Assembly: GCA_025927935.1 (NCBI GenBank)
Contig: JAICKM010000284.1
Location: 1-8,329 of the forward strand
Reading direction: 5' to 3'
Length of the DNA stretch: 8,329 bases
From: Chloroflexia bacterium
GTDB taxonomy: Bacteria; Chloroflexota; Chloroflexia; QHBQ01; JADMIH01
Position 1 is the stretch's first letter; every line of letters begins with the position of its first letter. Position numbers and translations under genes: made by a program. This document shows, piece by piece, positions 6,308 through 8,329 of the stretch. Under the pieces are notes generated by a model. That model saw only the letters and a program-made list of their open reading frames with translations, had not been told where the DNA came from and ran no database searches.

Positions 6308-6427
6308 GTGCAACATTCGGGCCACGAGTATGCGACTCAGGCTGTAAGGCCAGCGTGTTTTGCCGGGGCCGCCTCGCCCGCCGCTACCCGTTGTCCGGCT
6401 AGGGCGGCGGCGCTCCGTCCGGCCTAG
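6308..6427 (+). CDS. possible 39-residue leader peptide
   Basis: A GTG at 6308 has one of the best ribosome sites in the window (GGAAAGGAG, 6 bases upstream) and opens a 39-codon ORF that stops at TAG 6425-6427. The peptide is rich in Ala, Arg and Pro with two Cys and resembles nothing I know. It is in the same frame as the following membrane-protein gene, whose ATG lies 9 bases after the TAG and has no Shine-Dalgarno of its own. This suggests translational coupling by re-initiation, or alternatively a gene start broken by a nonsense codon. The second half is GC-rich enough to form stems (for example CGCCGC with GCGGCG around 6378-6410). Low confidence that the peptide itself matters. Confidence 0.35.
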   Translation: MQHSGHEYATQAVRPACFAGAASPAATRCPARAAALRPA

Positions 6428-6436
6428 CGCTCCCGT

Positions 6437-7591
6437 ATGGTGCAGATTATCTTGGCATCGCCGTTCGTCCAATTGCTGCTGTTAGCCGCGGGTTCCGCCG
6501 CGGGGCGGCACTTCTTGTTGCGCGGCGGCGAGTCGGCTACGGCCTCGGGCGCCATCGCTATGGCAATCGGCATCTTTGTGCTGGGCGCTTTGCAGCGTCT
6601 GCCTGTCCCGGTCGCCACGCTGACGCAGATTCTGACGCTCGAAGGCTTGATCGTGTGGGCCTACATCGCCGCATCCTACATCCGCTCGTATTTCCGGGGC
6701 ACCTTTCATAACCACACGGACGATCCCGTCGGCTGTTTTGCCGTCGGCACCTGGGTGGCCGGCACCGCCGTGCTGGCCCGCCTGGTCGCCATCGTGCTGC
6801 CCGCGTGGCGTCCGCTGGTGCTGGCCCTCGCGGCGCTGACCCTGCTCGTCTGGCTGTGGTATCTCGTGCTGATCATCCGGCGCTACCGGATCATCCTGCA
6901 TAGCCCCAGCCGGCTGCGCACCACCGGGCGCATCTTGCTGGCGACGGTCAGCACGCAGTCGCTGGTGCTGCTGATCGAGCAACTCTTGCCCGGCCAGGTG
7001 CCGGTCCAGGTGGCAGCGGGCCTGATCGGGTTGGGCTACGGGTTTTATGGCCTGGGCTTCGTCCTGATCGTACAGCGCTATCTGCGCCAACCGCATTGGC
7101 GGCTGGCCGATGATTGGGATAACACGAACTGCATCTTGCACGGCGCGATGTCCATCACGGCCCTGGCTGCGCTGGAGAGCCGGGCGCTGCCCGACCCGCT
7201 CATCATCGCCTCGTGGCTCTGGGCGGCCACGCTGTTCATGATCGTGGAGGTGATCGAAATCGCGCGCCTGCGCGCCCGTGTGCGCGCCTACGGCTGGCGA
7301 GATGCTCTCGCTACCTATCAGGTGTCGCAATGGGCGCGCAACTTCACATTTGGCATGTTTTACGCTGTCACGGTGCGCCTGAGTGTGCTGCTGGGTGGGG
7401 CGGCGGGGCTAGGCAACGCCGGCCTCTCCGCGCTGCAAGCGGGCATCATCGCCGGGGGCCAATATCTGGTCCTGATCTTGTTATTAATCGAGATCAGCCT
7501 GTTTATGTCGCAAAATGCCGGACCGCGGCTGCGTAAGCTGTTCGTGCTCGTGCCGGGCAGGACTGGGGCCGTGGAATCACGAGATTATTAG
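6437..7591 (+). CDS. polytopic membrane protein, possibly TDT/SLAC1-like transporter
   Basis: A 384-residue protein with about ten hydrophobic helices, near residues 4-20, 36-52, 60-80, 98-121, 125-147, 163-183, 190-213, 254-277, 299-318 and 334-357. No metal or haem motif stands out. DDPVGCFAVGTWVAGTAVLA (95-114) and NTNCILHGAMSITALA (229-244) look like the conserved segments of the TehA/SLAC1 (tellurite-resistance/dicarboxylate, anion-channel) superfamily. This is a similarity by eye, not a firm assignment. ATG 6437 is the first start after an in-frame TAG at 6425; it lacks a Shine-Dalgarno, so it may be translated by coupling to the short upstream ORF. It is followed 23 bases later by narK, so the pair probably forms one transport operon: SLAC1-type channels conduct nitrate and other anions in plants. 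Gene certain, function uncertain. Confidence 0.75.
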   Translation: MVQIILASPFVQLLLLAAGSAAGRHFLLRGGESATASGAIAMAIGIFVLGALQRLPVPVATLTQILTLEGLIVWAYIAASYIRSYFRGTFHNHTDDPVGCFAVGTWVAGTAVLARLVAIVLPAWRPLVLALAALTLLVWLWYLVLIIRRYRIILHSPSRLRTTGRILLATVSTQSLVLLIEQLLPGQVPVQVAAGLIGLGYGFYGLGFVLIVQRYLRQPHWRLADDWDNTNCILHGAMSITALAALESRALPDPLIIASWLWAATLFMIVEVIEIARLRARVRAYGWRDALATYQVSQWARNFTFGMFYAVTVRLSVLLGGAAGLGNAGLSALQAGIIAGGQYLVLILLLIEISLFMSQNAGPRLRKLFVLVPGRTGAVESRDY

Positions 7592-7614
7592 ATGTTTTTC
7601 AAGGGGGTACTGCA

Positions 7615-8298
7615 ATGCAAAACTCGCGCCAAGCGTATGTGAACCTCGCGCTGGCAACCCTGGCCTTCGCGGTCGCTTTCGTCGCGTGGAGTCTAATTTC
7701 GCCGCTCGCCAGCCAGATCCAGAAGGATTATAGCCTCGACAATACGGCCGTCAGTTTCTTGATCGCCGTGCCGGTCATCCTGGGCAGCCTGCTGCGCATT
7801 CCGATGGGTATCCTGACCGACCGCTTCGGCGGGCGCAAGGTGTTTACCGGCCTGCTTCTCTTCACGCTGCTGCCTGTGGCTTTCCTGGGCATGGCCGGGT
7901 CTTTCTGGACCTATGTGTTCGGCGCCTTCTTCCTGGGCGCGGCGGGGGCCAGCTTCGCCGTCGGCGTGCCGTTCGTCAATCGCTGGTTCACGCCCGATAA
8001 GCAAGGGCTGGCCCTGGGCATCTACGGCATGGGCAATATCGGCACCGCTGTCGCTGCCTTCTCGATGCCCGGCCTGGTCGGCGCGTTCCAGGGCCGCCAG
8101 GGCGCTTTCTGGTTCTATCTGGTGCCGGTGCTACTCATGGCCGTGCTCTTCTGGCTCCTGGCCCGCGACGCGCCCGGCATGGTCAAGCCGAAGTCCCTCA
8201 GCGACAGCATGGTCCTGTTGCGCACCGAACCGAAAGTCTGGCTGTTTAGCCTGTTCTATTTCTTGACCTTCGGCGGCTTTGTGGCCTTCGCCAACTAA
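7615..8298 (+). pseudogene. narK: NarK-type nitrate/nitrite MFS transporter, interrupted by in-frame TAA (partial)
   Basis: The N-terminal 227 residues of a major-facilitator transporter of the nitrate/nitrite porter family. Visible features are six helices in the N-half, the MFS loop GILTDRFGGRKVF (65-77), a conserved-type arginine R61 in helix 2, and the nitrate-signature-like GMGNIG (138-143) after NRWFTPDKQGLALGIY. The chain then enters FGGFVAFAN (219-227), normally the start of helix 7, and hits TAA at 8296-8298. Reading straight on gives LTKLLVDWFQ to the window edge, which continues the family pattern (FGGFVAF-x-x-Y-L-P-type). A single TAC or TAT to TAA change is therefore the simplest explanation. 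ATG 7615 has a GGGGG ribosome site 8 bases upstream. NarK proteins of this type carry about 400 or more residues, so the product as read is half-length and likely inactive. Sequencing error, real nonsense mutation or readthrough are all possible. Confidence 0.8.
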
Positions 8299-8329
8299 CT
8301 GACCAAGTTACTGGTCGACTGGTTCCAAC
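8299..8329 (+). other. narK: continuation of the narK frame after the TAA
   Basis: Ten further sense codons in the narK frame (LTKLLVDWFQ) run to the window edge. They fit the expected helix 7 to loop sequence of NarK-type transporters, so the bases after 8298 look like coding DNA and not an intergenic region. Too short for certainty. Confidence 0.55.

Noticed and set aside
6215..6430. Molybdenum-cofactor or other riboswitch in the transporter leader
   Set aside because: Several GC-rich stems exist, but I could not fit them to any riboswitch consensus I know.

Overview
The window is GC-rich bacterial DNA carrying a nitrate / nitrogen-oxide metabolism locus built from two divergent transcription units. 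Dense gene packing, GTG and TTG starts with good ribosome sites, and a mix of membrane and Fe-S genes fit an environmental bacterium. I would guess Chloroflexota or a similar deep lineage, but nothing here proves the taxon.

Minus-strand unit, read from about 6040 down to 636: (1) a six-helix NarI-like b-type cytochrome with an unusual double-CxxC tail; (2) a 751-residue molybdopterin oxidoreductase very close in motifs to NasC-type (cytoplasmic/assimilatory) nitrate reductase; (3) a ferredoxin-like subunit with four [4Fe-4S] clusters; (4) a Rieske [2Fe-2S] protein with a twin-arginine signal anchor; (5) a small two-helix membrane protein; (6) a small winged-helix-like protein. Spacing is tight, except for a 78-base gap with a strong hairpin between genes 2 and 3. 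Past a 104-base gap holding another hairpin, a 3'-truncated NnrS-family membrane protein reads off the left edge on the same strand. Together they look like a membrane-anchored, probably quinol-linked nitrate (or related) reductase: cytochrome b and Rieske pass electrons through the Fe-S subunit to the molybdenum enzyme. NnrS fits nitric-oxide stress downstream of nitrate or nitrite reduction.

Plus-strand unit, read from about 6215 to the right edge: a long leader with a short Shine-Dalgarno-led ORF, a polytopic membrane protein (possibly of the TDT/SLAC1 anion-channel superfamily), then a NarK-type nitrate/nitrite transporter. The narK frame is interrupted by a TAA where the family usually has a hydrophobic or aromatic residue, and coding resumes in the same frame up to the window end.

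The intergenic region 5987-6307 holds the best regulatory signal. Two tandem pairs of TTCAC elements, each pair with an 11-bp period, face outward toward the two units. Each lies 32-33 bases upstream of a -10-like hexamer. This is the layout expected of an OmpR/PhoB-family activator (PhoP- or GlnR-like) co-regulating reductase and transporter. No tRNA, rRNA, CRISPR array, insertion sequence or phage gene was seen.
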